A DNA stretch of 64,000 bases, taken from assembly GCF_006970865.1 (NCBI RefSeq), contig NZ_CP035503.1, forward strand, positions 1,377,001 through 1,441,000, read 5' to 3'. This stretch comes from Rhodoferax sediminis (lineage in GTDB: Bacteria; Pseudomonadota; Gammaproteobacteria; Burkholderiales; Burkholderiaceae_C). Below, in pieces: positions 22,045-34,118 of this stretch (position 1 is its first letter; each line of letters begins with the position of its first letter). The notes under the pieces were generated by a model. That model was given only the letters and a program-made list of their open reading frames with translations, did no database searches and was not told where the DNA came from. A program made the translations under genes and the position numbers.

Positions 22045-23115
22045 ATGGAAAACCTCGATGTGATGGTGCTGCGCACCCTGCGCGACTGGCGCACGTCCGG
22101 CAAGCGCGCCTTGCTGGCCACCGTGGTGCGCACCTGGGGCTCCTCGCCGCGGCCCGTGGGCTCGATCATGGCGCTGTGCGAAGACGGCCTGGTCGTGGGC
22201 TCTGTGTCGGGTGGCTGCATCGAAGACGACCTGATCTATCGCCACACGCAGGCTTATTCAGGCAAGGATTCGGGCAACCAGATTCCCATGGGTGCGCCCG
22301 GTTTCGTCAAATACGGTGTCACGGCCGACGAGGCGCACCGCTTCGGCCTGCCCTGCGGCGGCACGCTCGAGTTGCTGCTGGAATACGACCCGGACGCCGC
22401 CAGCCTGTCCACGCTGGTCAACGCCCTGGACGCGGGCCAGTCGATGCAGCGTACCGTGCGCCTCGCTGACGGCAGCGTGTCGCTCACGCCGGCTACGGCG
22501 CCGGCAGAACTGGACTTGTCACAGACCGAACTGGTGAATACCTTTGGCCCTGAGTACCGCATGCTGGTAATCGGCGCGGGCCAGTTGAGTGAATATCTCG
22601 CGACCATGGCCCTGTTCAGTGGCTTTGCCGTGACGGTGTGCGATCCGCGCGAAGAGTACCGCAGTGGCTGGTCGGTGGCCGGCGCCAAGGTGGTCAGCGA
22701 GATGCCCGACGACGTGGTGGCGGCCTTCAGGGCGGATCGGCGCAGCTGTGTCGTGGCCCTCACGCACGATCCCAAGCTGGACGACCTGGCGCTGCTGGAG
22801 GCGCTCAAGACCGACGCCTTCTACGTGGGTGCCATTGGTTCGCGCCGCAACAACGGTGCGCGCAAGCAGCGCATGATCGAGCACTTCGAGCAGACCGAGG
22901 CCAGCCTGGCGCGCCTGCGCGGGCCGATTGGCATCTACATCGGCAGCAAGACGCCGCCGGAAATTGCGGTCAGCGTGATGGCCGAGATCCTCGCCGTCAA
23001 AAACGGCGTCACCTTGCCGCGCGACATGGACGTGGCCCGGGCCAAGGACGAGCTTGCCATCGTCGCCAATGATCCCGGCGAGCTGGTGTGCGCCATGCCG
23101 CGCAGCTACGCTTGA
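22045..23115 (+). CDS. XdhC/CoxI family molybdoenzyme maturation protein
   Basis: Cytoplasmic Mo-cofactor chaperone of 356 residues. The N-terminal XdhC_CoxI domain shows RTWGSSPRPVGS and SGGCIEDDL (about residues 29-62). The C-terminal Rossmann domain starts around residue 170 with MLVIGAGQLSEYLA and contains AIGSRRN. XdhC binds and helps sulfurate the Mo cofactor before insertion into xanthine oxidase-family enzymes. The gene is 8 kb from the hydroxylase genes but in the same strand and island. It follows the PqqU-like gene by 58 nt; GAAAGGGG precedes the ATG. Confidence 0.92.
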   Translation: MENLDVMVLRTLRDWRTSGKRALLATVVRTWGSSPRPVGSIMALCEDGLVVGSVSGGCIEDDLIYRHTQAYSGKDSGNQIPMGAPGFVKYGVTADEAHRFGLPCGGTLELLLEYDPDAASLSTLVNALDAGQSMQRTVRLADGSVSLTPATAPAELDLSQTELVNTFGPEYRMLVIGAGQLSEYLATMALFSGFAVTVCDPREEYRSGWSVAGAKVVSEMPDDVVAAFRADRRSCVVALTHDPKLDDLALLEALKTDAFYVGAIGSRRNNGARKQRMIEHFEQTEASLARLRGPIGIYIGSKTPPEIAVSVMAEILAVKNGVTLPRDMDVARAKDELAIVANDPGELVCAMPRSYA

Positions 23116-23249
23116 GCGTGCGCGCGACCGCGTAACAAAGTGCATACGAACGTACCGGCCGCACCTTAACGGAATAGACTGCCTCCTGTCCATCGGCCCC
23201 GTTCCCGTCACGTGGATGCCTGGCCGACCGTGGATTGAGGGGGTGTCAA

Positions 23250-23933
23250 TTGAATCCGAATGATCATGTCCGCGTACTGATCGTCGACGACGAGGCGCAA
23301 TATTTGCAGCGCTGCACCGCTGCCGTGCTGGCCGACCCGAGCCTGCGCCTGACCGGGGCGGTGACCAGCGGCGCCGCTGCCATCGCGCTGCTGGATCATT
23401 GCCCGCCCGATGTGATGCTGATCGATCCGGGCCTGCCCGACATGCTCGGCATCGAAGTGATCCGCCACGCAGTCAGGCACTGTTCGCACACGCATATTCT
23501 GGTGGTGGCCGCGTCGGCGGATGCCGGTCATGTGCCGGCCTGTGTCGATGCGGGCGCGACGGGCTACCTGCTCAAGGATGTACCGGCGCCGCGCATCTGC
23601 GTCAGTATTCATGAGCTGCACGACGGCGGCGCATCGATCGGCCCCGGCATGGCCCGCCATGTTCTCGAGTGCTTCCGGCAGACCCCGGCTGCGGCGGCAC
23701 CTGTGGCCCCGGTGAATGGGGCCGTACGCAACGGAAGTCCCGTGTTGCTGTCGCAGCGCGAGTCGGACATCCTGCGACTCGTGGCCAAGGGCATGGCCTT
23801 CGCCGAGGTTGGTGCGCTGCTCTCCATCTCGCCGCATACGGTGGTGACGCACGTCAAGAAAATCTACCGCAAGCTGGCGGTTCATTCGCGCGGGGAGGCC
23901 GTTTTCGAGGCCAGCCAGATGGGGCTGCTGTAA
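23250..23933 (+). CDS. LuxR/NarL-family response regulator (orphan)
   Basis: Two-component regulator, 227 residues from the TTG at 23250 (GAGGGGG about 7 nt upstream; a second TTG at 23235 is possible). The receiver domain has the acidic pair VDDE and phosphoacceptor Asp in MLIDPGLPD (about residue 58). The C-terminal NarL-type helix-turn-helix is intact (LSQRESDILRLVAKG then SPHTVVTHVKKIYRKL). No sensor kinase gene is next to it. Such orphan regulators occur near PQQ dehydrogenase genes in other bacteria, but the target here is not shown. Confidence 0.88.
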   Translation: MNPNDHVRVLIVDDEAQYLQRCTAAVLADPSLRLTGAVTSGAAAIALLDHCPPDVMLIDPGLPDMLGIEVIRHAVRHCSHTHILVVAASADAGHVPACVDAGATGYLLKDVPAPRICVSIHELHDGGASIGPGMARHVLECFRQTPAAAAPVAPVNGAVRNGSPVLLSQRESDILRLVAKGMAFAEVGALLSISPHTVVTHVKKIYRKLAVHSRGEAVFEASQMGLL

Positions 23934-24123
23934 GAAGGGCGTCCGCGTGCGCCCCGGGCAGCGTCGTGCCTGCCGCTGGTCGGTGGTCGCATACCGTGTT
24001 CGGGTGATTCTCCCTTTGCCGAAACGCCTGTTTGTGGTATTGGCGCGGGCGGCGCTGCTTTCTATATTGACTGATCTATGCCATGGCCGTGGCGCTAAAC
24101 GGCGCCTGCAAGGAGGAGTCAGT

Positions 24124-24405
24124 ATGAATCACCATTCCGGTCGTTCCCTGCCATCGCACCGAAAAGGCGGAGGCTTTGGGCGCTGGGCGAGCCTCGTGCT
24201 GGGGCTGGCGCTGGCTATCGTCGGATTGCTGCTGGTGGGCGGCAGGGCTGGCGGCAGCGGACGGATGCTCGACGACATCACCACGCCGGCTGGGGCGCCT
24301 TCGCCGGCCGGCTATGCCGGCAGCCGCGACCCGTCGGTCCCGGCGGCGGAAACCGTGCATTTCACCGCACAAGACAGCGATACCGCGCCCGTTGCTACTT
24401 TCTGA
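24124..24405 (+). CDS. Hypothetical small membrane protein, 93 aa
   Basis: A short reading frame with a strong ribosome site (AAGGAGG, 6 nt before the ATG). It encodes a basic His/Arg-rich N-terminus, one hydrophobic helix (about residues 21-41, LVLGLALAIVGLLLVGG) and a polar Pro/Ala/Ser-rich tail. I do not recognise a family. It stands alone between the response regulator and the hydantoinase gene. The topology suggests a single-pass inner-membrane protein with its tail in the periplasm. Confidence 0.6.
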   Translation: MNHHSGRSLPSHRKGGGFGRWASLVLGLALAIVGLLLVGGRAGGSGRMLDDITTPAGAPSPAGYAGSRDPSVPAAETVHFTAQDSDTAPVATF

Positions 24406-24707
24406 GCAGCCGGTCCTGCCGTGTGCCGCGGCGCACGCGGGCCATCAAAAATGCGGCCGCTCGCATGCCCGCGATGATCGGTTGCGTGCCGGACAGGCAC
24501 GAGCCCGCAATTCCCAAGGTCAGTGTGTAGCGCTCCTGCTGCAGCATCTCCAGCGTGCCAGCCAGGCGGCGATGGCAGGCCTGTGCGCGATTATCTTTTC
24601 CGAAACGGTGTTGAAATGCGGCAACGTATGGGGAGAAGGGCAAATTCCATGGCCATGGTCCCAGGTTTTTCCGCGAATTGACCTCCTGACCCTATAACCT
24701 CCACACC
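24406..24707. other. Gene-free stretch of about 300 nt
   Basis: No credible gene, repeat or clear terminator is seen. It presumably contains the promoter of the hydantoinase gene. Confidence 0.4.
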
Positions 24708-28439
<3,732 letters not shown>

Positions 28440-28464
28440 AACGGCGCATCTTCGGATTGTGCAT

Positions 28465-28510
28465 CAAATGTGGCTGTAGCCCTTGTCCGGTATGCGCTGC
28501 ATGCTATCAA
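28465..28510. repeat. 46-nt interspersed repeat, copy A
   Basis: This segment aligns without gaps to 60828-60873, with 32 of 46 identical bases by my hand count, including the shared core TATGCGC and TGCTAT. It fills most of the gap between the hydantoinase gene and the DinB-family gene. Confidence 0.45.
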
Positions 28511-28523
28511 TTAAGGAGTTTTG

Positions 28524-29060
28524 ATGACAACAAACGCCTTTTCAGATAACTACCGTTTTCTCGCTCGCTACAACCGCTGGTTCAACGGGCGGCTGTACGA
28601 CGCCTGCGAAAAACTTGACGATGTGGAGCGCAAGCGTGATCGCGGCGCTTTCTTTGGCTCCATCCACCATACGCTCACTCATCTGGTGCTGGCCGACAAG
28701 ATGTGGCTGCAACGCTTTGCGCGCCAGGCCGTGGCATTCGAGGCGTTCCCGCCCGAGCTGCTGACCCTGCCCGAAGGCTCGGACTACACCAGCGATTTGC
28801 ATCCGGATTGGCACGATCTCAAACGCACGCGCGAGGCGCTGGACGCCGCCATCGAAGCCTGGGTCGCCGAAATGCCCGATGACTTTTTGACGCGCACCAT
28901 GCGCTACAGCAACACCAAGGGTGTGCAGCGCGCGCACCCGATGTGGCAGGCCATGACGCATTTTTTCAATCACCAGACGCACCACCGCGGGCAGGTGACC
29001 ACGTTGCTCATGCAGGCCGGCGTGGACGTGGGGGTGACGGACTTGATTGCGCTGGTGTAG
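28524..29060 (+). CDS. DinB family protein
   Basis: Four-helix bundle protein of 178 residues with the DinB/YfiT metal-binding His pattern: HHTLTHLVLADKMW near residue 50 and FFNHQTHHRGQV near 150. Family members are metal-dependent, thiol-linked enzymes; the substrate is not known here. AAGGAG lies 5 nt before the ATG at 28524. Its last 53 nt overlap the 3' end of the convergent LysR gene. Confidence 0.88.
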   Translation: MTTNAFSDNYRFLARYNRWFNGRLYDACEKLDDVERKRDRGAFFGSIHHTLTHLVLADKMWLQRFARQAVAFEAFPPELLTLPEGSDYTSDLHPDWHDLKRTREALDAAIEAWVAEMPDDFLTRTMRYSNTKGVQRAHPMWQAMTHFFNHQTHHRGQVTTLLMQAGVDVGVTDLIALV

Positions 29061-29931
29061 CCCGGAACACGTCCAGGAGTGCAGGCAATGCCGTCGGCAG
29101 GCGCCGCTCCTGCCAGACGCAATGGACCTCGGAGCGGTACTTGGAGTCGCTCAAGGGCACGAACCGCGCGCCGGCGATGCCGGCCTCGCGCAGCGCATTC
29201 GGAACCACGGCGACGCCCACGCCTTTGGCCACCAGCGAGACCACGCTCAACCAATGCCGTACTTCGTGCTTGACCAGCGGCTGCAAACCCTGCTCGGCGC
29301 ACAGGGCGAGGATGCGCTCAAAGTAGTCAGGGGAGGCGCCGCGCGAGAACAGGATGAAGGCGTCGCTGGACAGCTCACGCAGTTCAACGCTGGCCTGGCG
29401 CGCGGCCGGATGGGACTGGGGCAGGCAGCAGACAAAGGGCTCGGACATGTACATGAAGCGCTTCATGTCGGCCGGTATGCGGCTGGTGTGGACAAAGCCG
29501 ACATCGAGTTGCCGGCGCCCTATCGCCTCCACCTGCTCGGCCGAGTTCAACTCGGTCAACTGGACCTGGACCAGCGGATGGGCTTCCTGAAAGCTGCGCA
29601 GTCGCTCGGGCAGGCCGCGGAAGATCATCGACCCTACAAAGCCCACCCGCAGCTTGCTGGTGGTGCCCGCCGCCACCTGCCGCGCCAGGGTTTGCGCCTG
29701 CTCGGCCTCGGCCAGCAGCCGCAGCGCCGATTCGCAAAAGCTGTCGCCGGCCGGCGTCAGCTTGACGCCCTTGCTGCTGCGCTCGAACAGCGTGACGCCC
29801 AGCGACGCCTCCAGCTGCTTGATGTTGAAGCTCAGCGGTGGCTGCGTCATGGCCAGGCGCTGGGCGGCCCGGCCAAAGTGCAACTCATCGGCCAGCACGA
29901 CAAAGTAACGCAGGTGTCGAAGTTCCATCAT
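29008..29931 (-). CDS. LysR-family transcriptional regulator
   Basis: Regulator of 307 residues. The N-terminal winged helix-turn-helix (about 1-60) reads LRHLRYFVVLADELHFGRAA and PPLSFNIKQLEASLGVTLFER; the periplasmic-binding-like effector domain covers about 90-295. It is divergent from the acyl-CoA dehydrogenase / Bug / CoA-transferase genes, the usual place for their regulator. Two adjacent ATG codons give alternative starts. The last codons overlap the dinB-family gene on the other strand. Confidence 0.92.
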   Translation of the reverse strand: MMELRHLRYFVVLADELHFGRAAQRLAMTQPPLSFNIKQLEASLGVTLFERSSKGVKLTPAGDSFCESALRLLAEAEQAQTLARQVAAGTTSKLRVGFVGSMIFRGLPERLRSFQEAHPLVQVQLTELNSAEQVEAIGRRQLDVGFVHTSRIPADMKRFMYMSEPFVCCLPQSHPAARQASVELRELSSDAFILFSRGASPDYFERILALCAEQGLQPLVKHEVRHWLSVVSLVAKGVGVAVVPNALREAGIAGARFVPLSDSKYRSEVHCVWQERRLPTALPALLDVFRATPAQSSPSPPRPRRPA

Positions 29932-29958
29932 GATTCAAGATTTGTATTGAACAAGTGA

Positions 29959-29995
29959 TATTCGGTATTGGAAATTAGATCACAGGCGCCGAATA
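29959..29995. promoter_or_regulatory. Inverted repeat in the LysR / acyl-CoA dehydrogenase gap
   Basis: TATTCGG and CCGAATA arms (7 bp, 23-nt spacer) lie in the 94-nt divergent gap. LysR regulators commonly bind such a dyad (often T-N11-A) between themselves and their target. The match to the consensus is loose. Confidence 0.3.
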
Positions 29996-30025
29996 ATCAA
30001 TCCATACCACCAATGGAGACAGACT

Positions 30026-31771
30026 ATGGGCCAGCGATTTGCGAACGCCGCCAATGCCACACTTGCGATTCCCGATCGCAGCGGCACGAACCTGTTCGAT
30101 GACGACGCCGAGCTGCAGTCGCTGCTGGGGCTCTACCTGCCGGAGCCGCTGCATGCCCACTTGCTGCCCCATTTCAAGCGGCTTGGCGCGCTGGCCGGCG
30201 GCCCGCTGGATGAACTCGCCAACACCGCGGACCACAACGCGCCGACCCTGGAGCACCGCTCGCGCACGGGCGTGGACGCCCAGCGCATCGTCAAGCATCC
30301 GGCCTATGTCGAGATGGAGCGCCTGGCGTTCTCGGAGTTCGGACTGGCCGCCATGTCGCACCGCGCCGGTGTTTTTGACTGGCCGCAGACGCTGCCTGCC
30401 GCTGCCAAATATGCGCTGACGTTTCTCTTCGTGCAGGCCGAGTTCGGCCTGTGCTGCCCGCTGTCCATGACCGATTCGCTGGCCCGCACGCTGCGCAAGT
30501 TTGGCGAGCCGGCCCTGGTGGCCCGCTACCTGCCCGCGCTGATCTCGCAGGATGTCGAGACGCTGGCGCAGGGCGCCATGTTCATGACCGAGCAGGGCGC
30601 GGGCTCCGACGTGGCCGCCACCGCTACGCTGGCCGAACGTAGTGGTGATGGCGAGGGCGATGCCTGGCGCTTGAGCGGCGACAAATGGTTCTGCTCCAAC
30701 CCGGATGCCGAACTGGCCATGGTGCTGGCGCGCACCGGGGAGGCCGCAGCGGGCATTCGTGGAGTCTCGCTGTTTTTGCTGCCCCGCCATCGGCCGGACG
30801 GCTCGTTGAATGCCTATCGCATCGTCCGCCTCAAAGACAAGATGGGCACGCGCTCCATGGCCAGCGGCGAAATCCGGCTCGACGGGGCGCTGGCATATCT
30901 GGTCGGCCAGGAAGGGCGCGGCTTTGTGCAAATGGCCGACATGGTGAACAACTCGCGCCTGTCGAACGGCGTGCGCGCCGCTGGCCTCATGCGCCGCGCG
31001 GTGGGCGAGGCGTTCTTCATCGCGCGCCATCGCGAAGCCTTCGGCCGCAAATTGATCGATCTGCCGTTGATGCGCCGCCAACTGGTGAAGCTGCTGCTGC
31101 CCAGCGAGCAGGCGCGCACCATGATGTTCCAGACCGCCGAGGCCCTGCGCCGCGCCGACGCGGGCGATGCCACGGCCTACCAGCTGGTGCGCATTCTGAC
31201 GCCGCTGATCAAGTTCCGCGCTTGCCGGGATGCGCGCAAGGTCACGGGCGATGCCATGGAAGTGCGTGGCGGCTGCGGCTACATCGAGGAGTGGAGCGAT
31301 CCGCGCCTGGTGCGCGATGCGCATCTGGGTTCCATCTGGGAGGGCACCAGCAACATCGTGGCGCTGGACGTCATCCGCGCCATCCGGCGTGAAGACTCGC
31401 TCACGGCGCTGGTGGCTTATCTGGAAGGTCTTTTGAGCGAGGCCAAGCTGGACCAGGGGTTGCGCGAGCGGTTTGCTGCCACGCTGGTTCGCGTCACGGC
31501 GCTGGCGAATGTGGCGGTTGGCGATGGCGGGGAGGCGCTGGCGCGGCGCGCGGCCTCGGCGCTGTACCACCTGACCACGTCGGTGGCGATGGCCTGGGAG
31601 GCCAGCCAAACGGGTTCGCTCGCCAGAATGCGGCTGGCTGGGCTGGTGCTTCAACACCGGCTGTTGCCGAACGATCCGCTCACCGCGGATCTGGATCACG
31701 CCGACGATCTGGCGGCGCTGTTTGGTACGGCGGCGCAGGCGAAATCCGGCGCAGGGACTGCTGTGGCCTAA
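30026..31771 (+). CDS. Acyl-CoA dehydrogenase (AidB-like subfamily)
   Basis: FAD-dependent acyl-CoA dehydrogenase of 581 residues, longer than the usual 380-400. It has an AidB-like N-terminal extension (HPAYVEMERLAFSEFG about residues 92-107). Core motifs: FMTEQGAGSDV (about 189-199), DKWFCSN in the substrate/FAD region, and IWEGTSNIVALD near 438-449 carrying the Glu at the usual catalytic place. The extra C-terminal helical part is typical of this group. It is the first gene of a set with a Bug protein and a CoA-transferase, divergent from a LysR regulator, so a role in carboxylic acid catabolism is likely. Confidence 0.88.
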   Translation: MGQRFANAANATLAIPDRSGTNLFDDDAELQSLLGLYLPEPLHAHLLPHFKRLGALAGGPLDELANTADHNAPTLEHRSRTGVDAQRIVKHPAYVEMERLAFSEFGLAAMSHRAGVFDWPQTLPAAAKYALTFLFVQAEFGLCCPLSMTDSLARTLRKFGEPALVARYLPALISQDVETLAQGAMFMTEQGAGSDVAATATLAERSGDGEGDAWRLSGDKWFCSNPDAELAMVLARTGEAAAGIRGVSLFLLPRHRPDGSLNAYRIVRLKDKMGTRSMASGEIRLDGALAYLVGQEGRGFVQMADMVNNSRLSNGVRAAGLMRRAVGEAFFIARHREAFGRKLIDLPLMRRQLVKLLLPSEQARTMMFQTAEALRRADAGDATAYQLVRILTPLIKFRACRDARKVTGDAMEVRGGCGYIEEWSDPRLVRDAHLGSIWEGTSNIVALDVIRAIRREDSLTALVAYLEGLLSEAKLDQGLRERFAATLVRVTALANVAVGDGGEALARRAASALYHLTTSVAMAWEASQTGSLARMRLAGLVLQHRLLPNDPLTADLDHADDLAALFGTAAQAKSGAGTAVA

Positions 31772-31857
31772 ATAGCCGGGCAGGTCTTGGCCATCTTTTC
31801 ATTCATCCATTTTTCATCGCCGCGCGCTGTGCCGGCTTACTCAATCAAAGGACAAAC

Positions 31858-32832
31858 ATGAATATCCGCAGAATTATTTTGGGGCTCGGTCTCGGCCTGA
31901 TGGTGAGCGCTGCAGCGCTGGCGCAGAAGGATTTTCCGAGCAAGCCGCTGACGCTGGTGGTGCCATTCGCCGCCGGTGGGCCCACCGATGCCATGGCCCG
32001 TACCTTGGCCCACGCGCTCGGCCCAGTACTCGGGCAGCCCATGATCGTGGACAACCGGCCCGGCGCCGGTGGCAACATCGGCGCGGACTATGTGGCGCGC
32101 GCCCAGCCCGATGGCTACACGTTGCTGTTTGGAACCTCCGGCCCGCTTGCCATCAACGTGAGCCTGTACGGCAAAATCACCTACGACCCGATCAAGAGCT
32201 TCGCGCCCGTCATCCAGATCGGGCATCTGCCCAATGTGCTGGTGGTCAACCCCAGTGTGCCGGCCCACAACGTCAAGGAACTGATTGCCTACGCCAAGGC
32301 CAATCCGGGCAAACTCTCCTTTGCCTCTTCCGGCAACGGTGCGTCATCCCATCTGGCGGGCGTGATGTTCAATTCGATGGCGGGCACCGATGTTCAGCAC
32401 ATTCCCTACAAAGGAACGGGGCCTGCACTGAACGATCTGCTCGGCGGGCAGGTCGCCATGGCATTCACCGACGTGCTGACGGCGTTGCCGCACATCAAGG
32501 CCGGCAAGCTGCGCGTCCTGGGCGTGACCACGGCCACACGCTCGCAAGTCCTCCCCGATGTGCCGACGCTCGCGGAGCAGGGCTTGAAGGGATTCGATGT
32601 GAGCGTGTTCTTCGGCATCGTGGCCCCTGCGGGGACGCAGCAGGAAACCATCACGCGCCTGAATGCCGCCTTCGTCAAAGCGTTGGCCCAGCCGGATGTG
32701 CGCAAGACCCTGACGGCACAAGGCCTGGAGCCGGCGCCTGCCACCACCCCGGCCCAGCTGGCGACCTTCATGCGCAGCGAAGTGGTCAAGTGGCGCGATG
32801 TGGTCAAGACCTCAGGTGCGAAGCTCGACTGA
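31858..32832 (+). CDS. Bug-family periplasmic substrate-binding protein (TctC-like)
   Basis: Secreted binding protein of 324 residues with a signal peptide cleaved near ALA-QKD. Typical Bug features: FPSKPLTLVVPFAAGGPTD at the start of the mature protein, the ligand-loop DNRPGAGGNIGADYVA, and HIPYKGTGPALNDLLGGQV. Bug proteins bind carboxylates or aromatic acids and are greatly expanded in Burkholderiales, often without TctAB partners, as here. Genes on both sides use CoA thioesters, so the ligand is probably an organic acid. Confidence 0.92.
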   Translation: MNIRRIILGLGLGLMVSAAALAQKDFPSKPLTLVVPFAAGGPTDAMARTLAHALGPVLGQPMIVDNRPGAGGNIGADYVARAQPDGYTLLFGTSGPLAINVSLYGKITYDPIKSFAPVIQIGHLPNVLVVNPSVPAHNVKELIAYAKANPGKLSFASSGNGASSHLAGVMFNSMAGTDVQHIPYKGTGPALNDLLGGQVAMAFTDVLTALPHIKAGKLRVLGVTTATRSQVLPDVPTLAEQGLKGFDVSVFFGIVAPAGTQQETITRLNAAFVKALAQPDVRKTLTAQGLEPAPATTPAQLATFMRSEVVKWRDVVKTSGAKLD

Positions 32833-32871
32833 GCATCGGCAACGACCCACCCACACCCAATGGAGTCCGTG

Positions 32872-33990
32872 ATGGCAGATAGTTCCAAGCCCGGCGCGCT
32901 GGCCGGCATCCGGGTGATTGACGTGTCGCGCATTCTGGGCGGCCCGTACTGCGGCCAGATCCTGGGTGACCATGGCGCCGACGTGCTCAAGGTCGAGCCG
33001 CCTCAGGGCGACGACACGCGCGCCTGGGGGCCTCCGTTCCAGAACGGCGTGGCGTCTTATTACATGGGTCTGAACCGCAACAAGCTCGGCACGCAGCTCG
33101 ACCTGGCCAGCGAGCGTGGGCAAAGCATGCTGTTGGGGCTGCTCGAAGGCGCGGATGTGTTGATCGAGAACTTCAAGACGGGAACCCTGGAGAAATGGGG
33201 CCTGGGCTACGAGGCCCTGGCGCAGCGGTTTCCGCGTCTGATCCATTGCCGCGTAAGCGGGTTCGGCGCCGACGGCCCGCTCGGTGGTCTGGCGGGTTAT
33301 GACGCCGCGGTGCAGGCGCTCACCGGCATCATGAGCGTCAACGGCGAAGTGGGCGGCGAGCCGCTGCGGGTCGGACTGCCAGTGGTGGATCTGGTCACCG
33401 GATTGAACGCGGCTCTGGGCGTGCTGCTGGCGCTACAAGAACGAGAGCGCAGTGGCCGCGGGCAGTTTGTCGAGGCCAGCCTGTTCGATTGCGGCCTGTC
33501 CTTGCTGCACCCGCACGCGGCGAACTGGTTTGCGGACGGCCAAAAGCCGAAACTCACGGGCAACGCACACCCCAACATCTACCCCTACGACGCGTTTGCG
33601 ACGCACACCGTGCCTATTTTTCTGGCCGTCGGCAATGACCGGCAATTCGAACTGCTGTGCCGGCACCTCGGGACACCGGAGCTGGCGCAGGACGAGCGTT
33701 TTGTCAAGACGTATTCGCGATCGCAGCATCGCGCCGTGCTGCGCCAGCTGTTAGAGACCGAGCTGTCCCGGCATGACGGCGCGGCGCTGGCCGAGGCGCT
33801 GATGCAAATCGGCGTGCCGTGCGCCCCCATCCTGACGGTGGACGCGGCTCTGCAACACCCCCACACCGCCCATCGGGAAATGGTCGTGCGCATCGGCGAC
33901 AACTACACTGGTGTGGCGTCGCCCATCAAGCTGAGCCGCACGCCGGCCACCTACCGGCACGCCCCGCCCGTGGAGCTATCGGGCAGTTGA
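32872..33990 (+). CDS. Family III CoA-transferase (CaiB/BaiF)
   Basis: CoA-transferase of 372 residues from the ATG at 32872, preferred over one at 32860 because GGAG lies 6 nt before it. Family motifs: GALAGIRVIDVSRILGGPYCGQILGDHGADVLKVEPP at the N-terminus, shown here in shorter parts as RVIDVSRILGGPYC and ADVLKVEPP; NRNKLGTQLDL; and the catalytic Asp in GLPVVDLVTG near residue 171. It transfers CoA between acyl-CoA and a free carboxylate. It probably activates the acid that the neighbouring acyl-CoA dehydrogenase oxidises. It is followed by a bidirectional terminator. Confidence 0.92.
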   Translation: MADSSKPGALAGIRVIDVSRILGGPYCGQILGDHGADVLKVEPPQGDDTRAWGPPFQNGVASYYMGLNRNKLGTQLDLASERGQSMLLGLLEGADVLIENFKTGTLEKWGLGYEALAQRFPRLIHCRVSGFGADGPLGGLAGYDAAVQALTGIMSVNGEVGGEPLRVGLPVVDLVTGLNAALGVLLALQERERSGRGQFVEASLFDCGLSLLHPHAANWFADGQKPKLTGNAHPNIYPYDAFATHTVPIFLAVGNDRQFELLCRHLGTPELAQDERFVKTYSRSQHRAVLRQLLETELSRHDGAALAEALMQIGVPCAPILTVDAALQHPHTAHREMVVRIGDNYTGVASPIKLSRTPATYRHAPPVELSGS

Positions 33991-34072
33991 AGGTCTGGAA
34001 ATCTTCGCTCGTGCTGTCCGCGTTTCCTGAGCAATAGAGGGCGGCCCATCGCCGGAGAGAGTGGGACAAATA

Positions 34073-34098
34073 AAAAAACCCGCCGAAGCGGGTTTTTT
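34073..34098. terminator. Bidirectional Rho-independent terminator
   Basis: A-tract, GC stem and T-tract form an 11-bp stem with CGAA loop (AAAAAACCCGC / GCGGGTTTTTT). It can end transcription from the CoA-transferase gene on the plus strand. It was probably also the terminator of the comEA-like gene on the minus strand before an IS element separated them. Confidence 0.85.
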
Positions 34099-34112
34099 CA
34101 CGGGATCGCCTG

Positions 34113-34118
34113 GAATTA
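34113..34118. repeat. Target-site duplication, left copy
   Basis: GAATTA flanks the IS directly on the left and is repeated at 35623-35628 on the right. The true duplication could be shorter. Confidence 0.6.
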
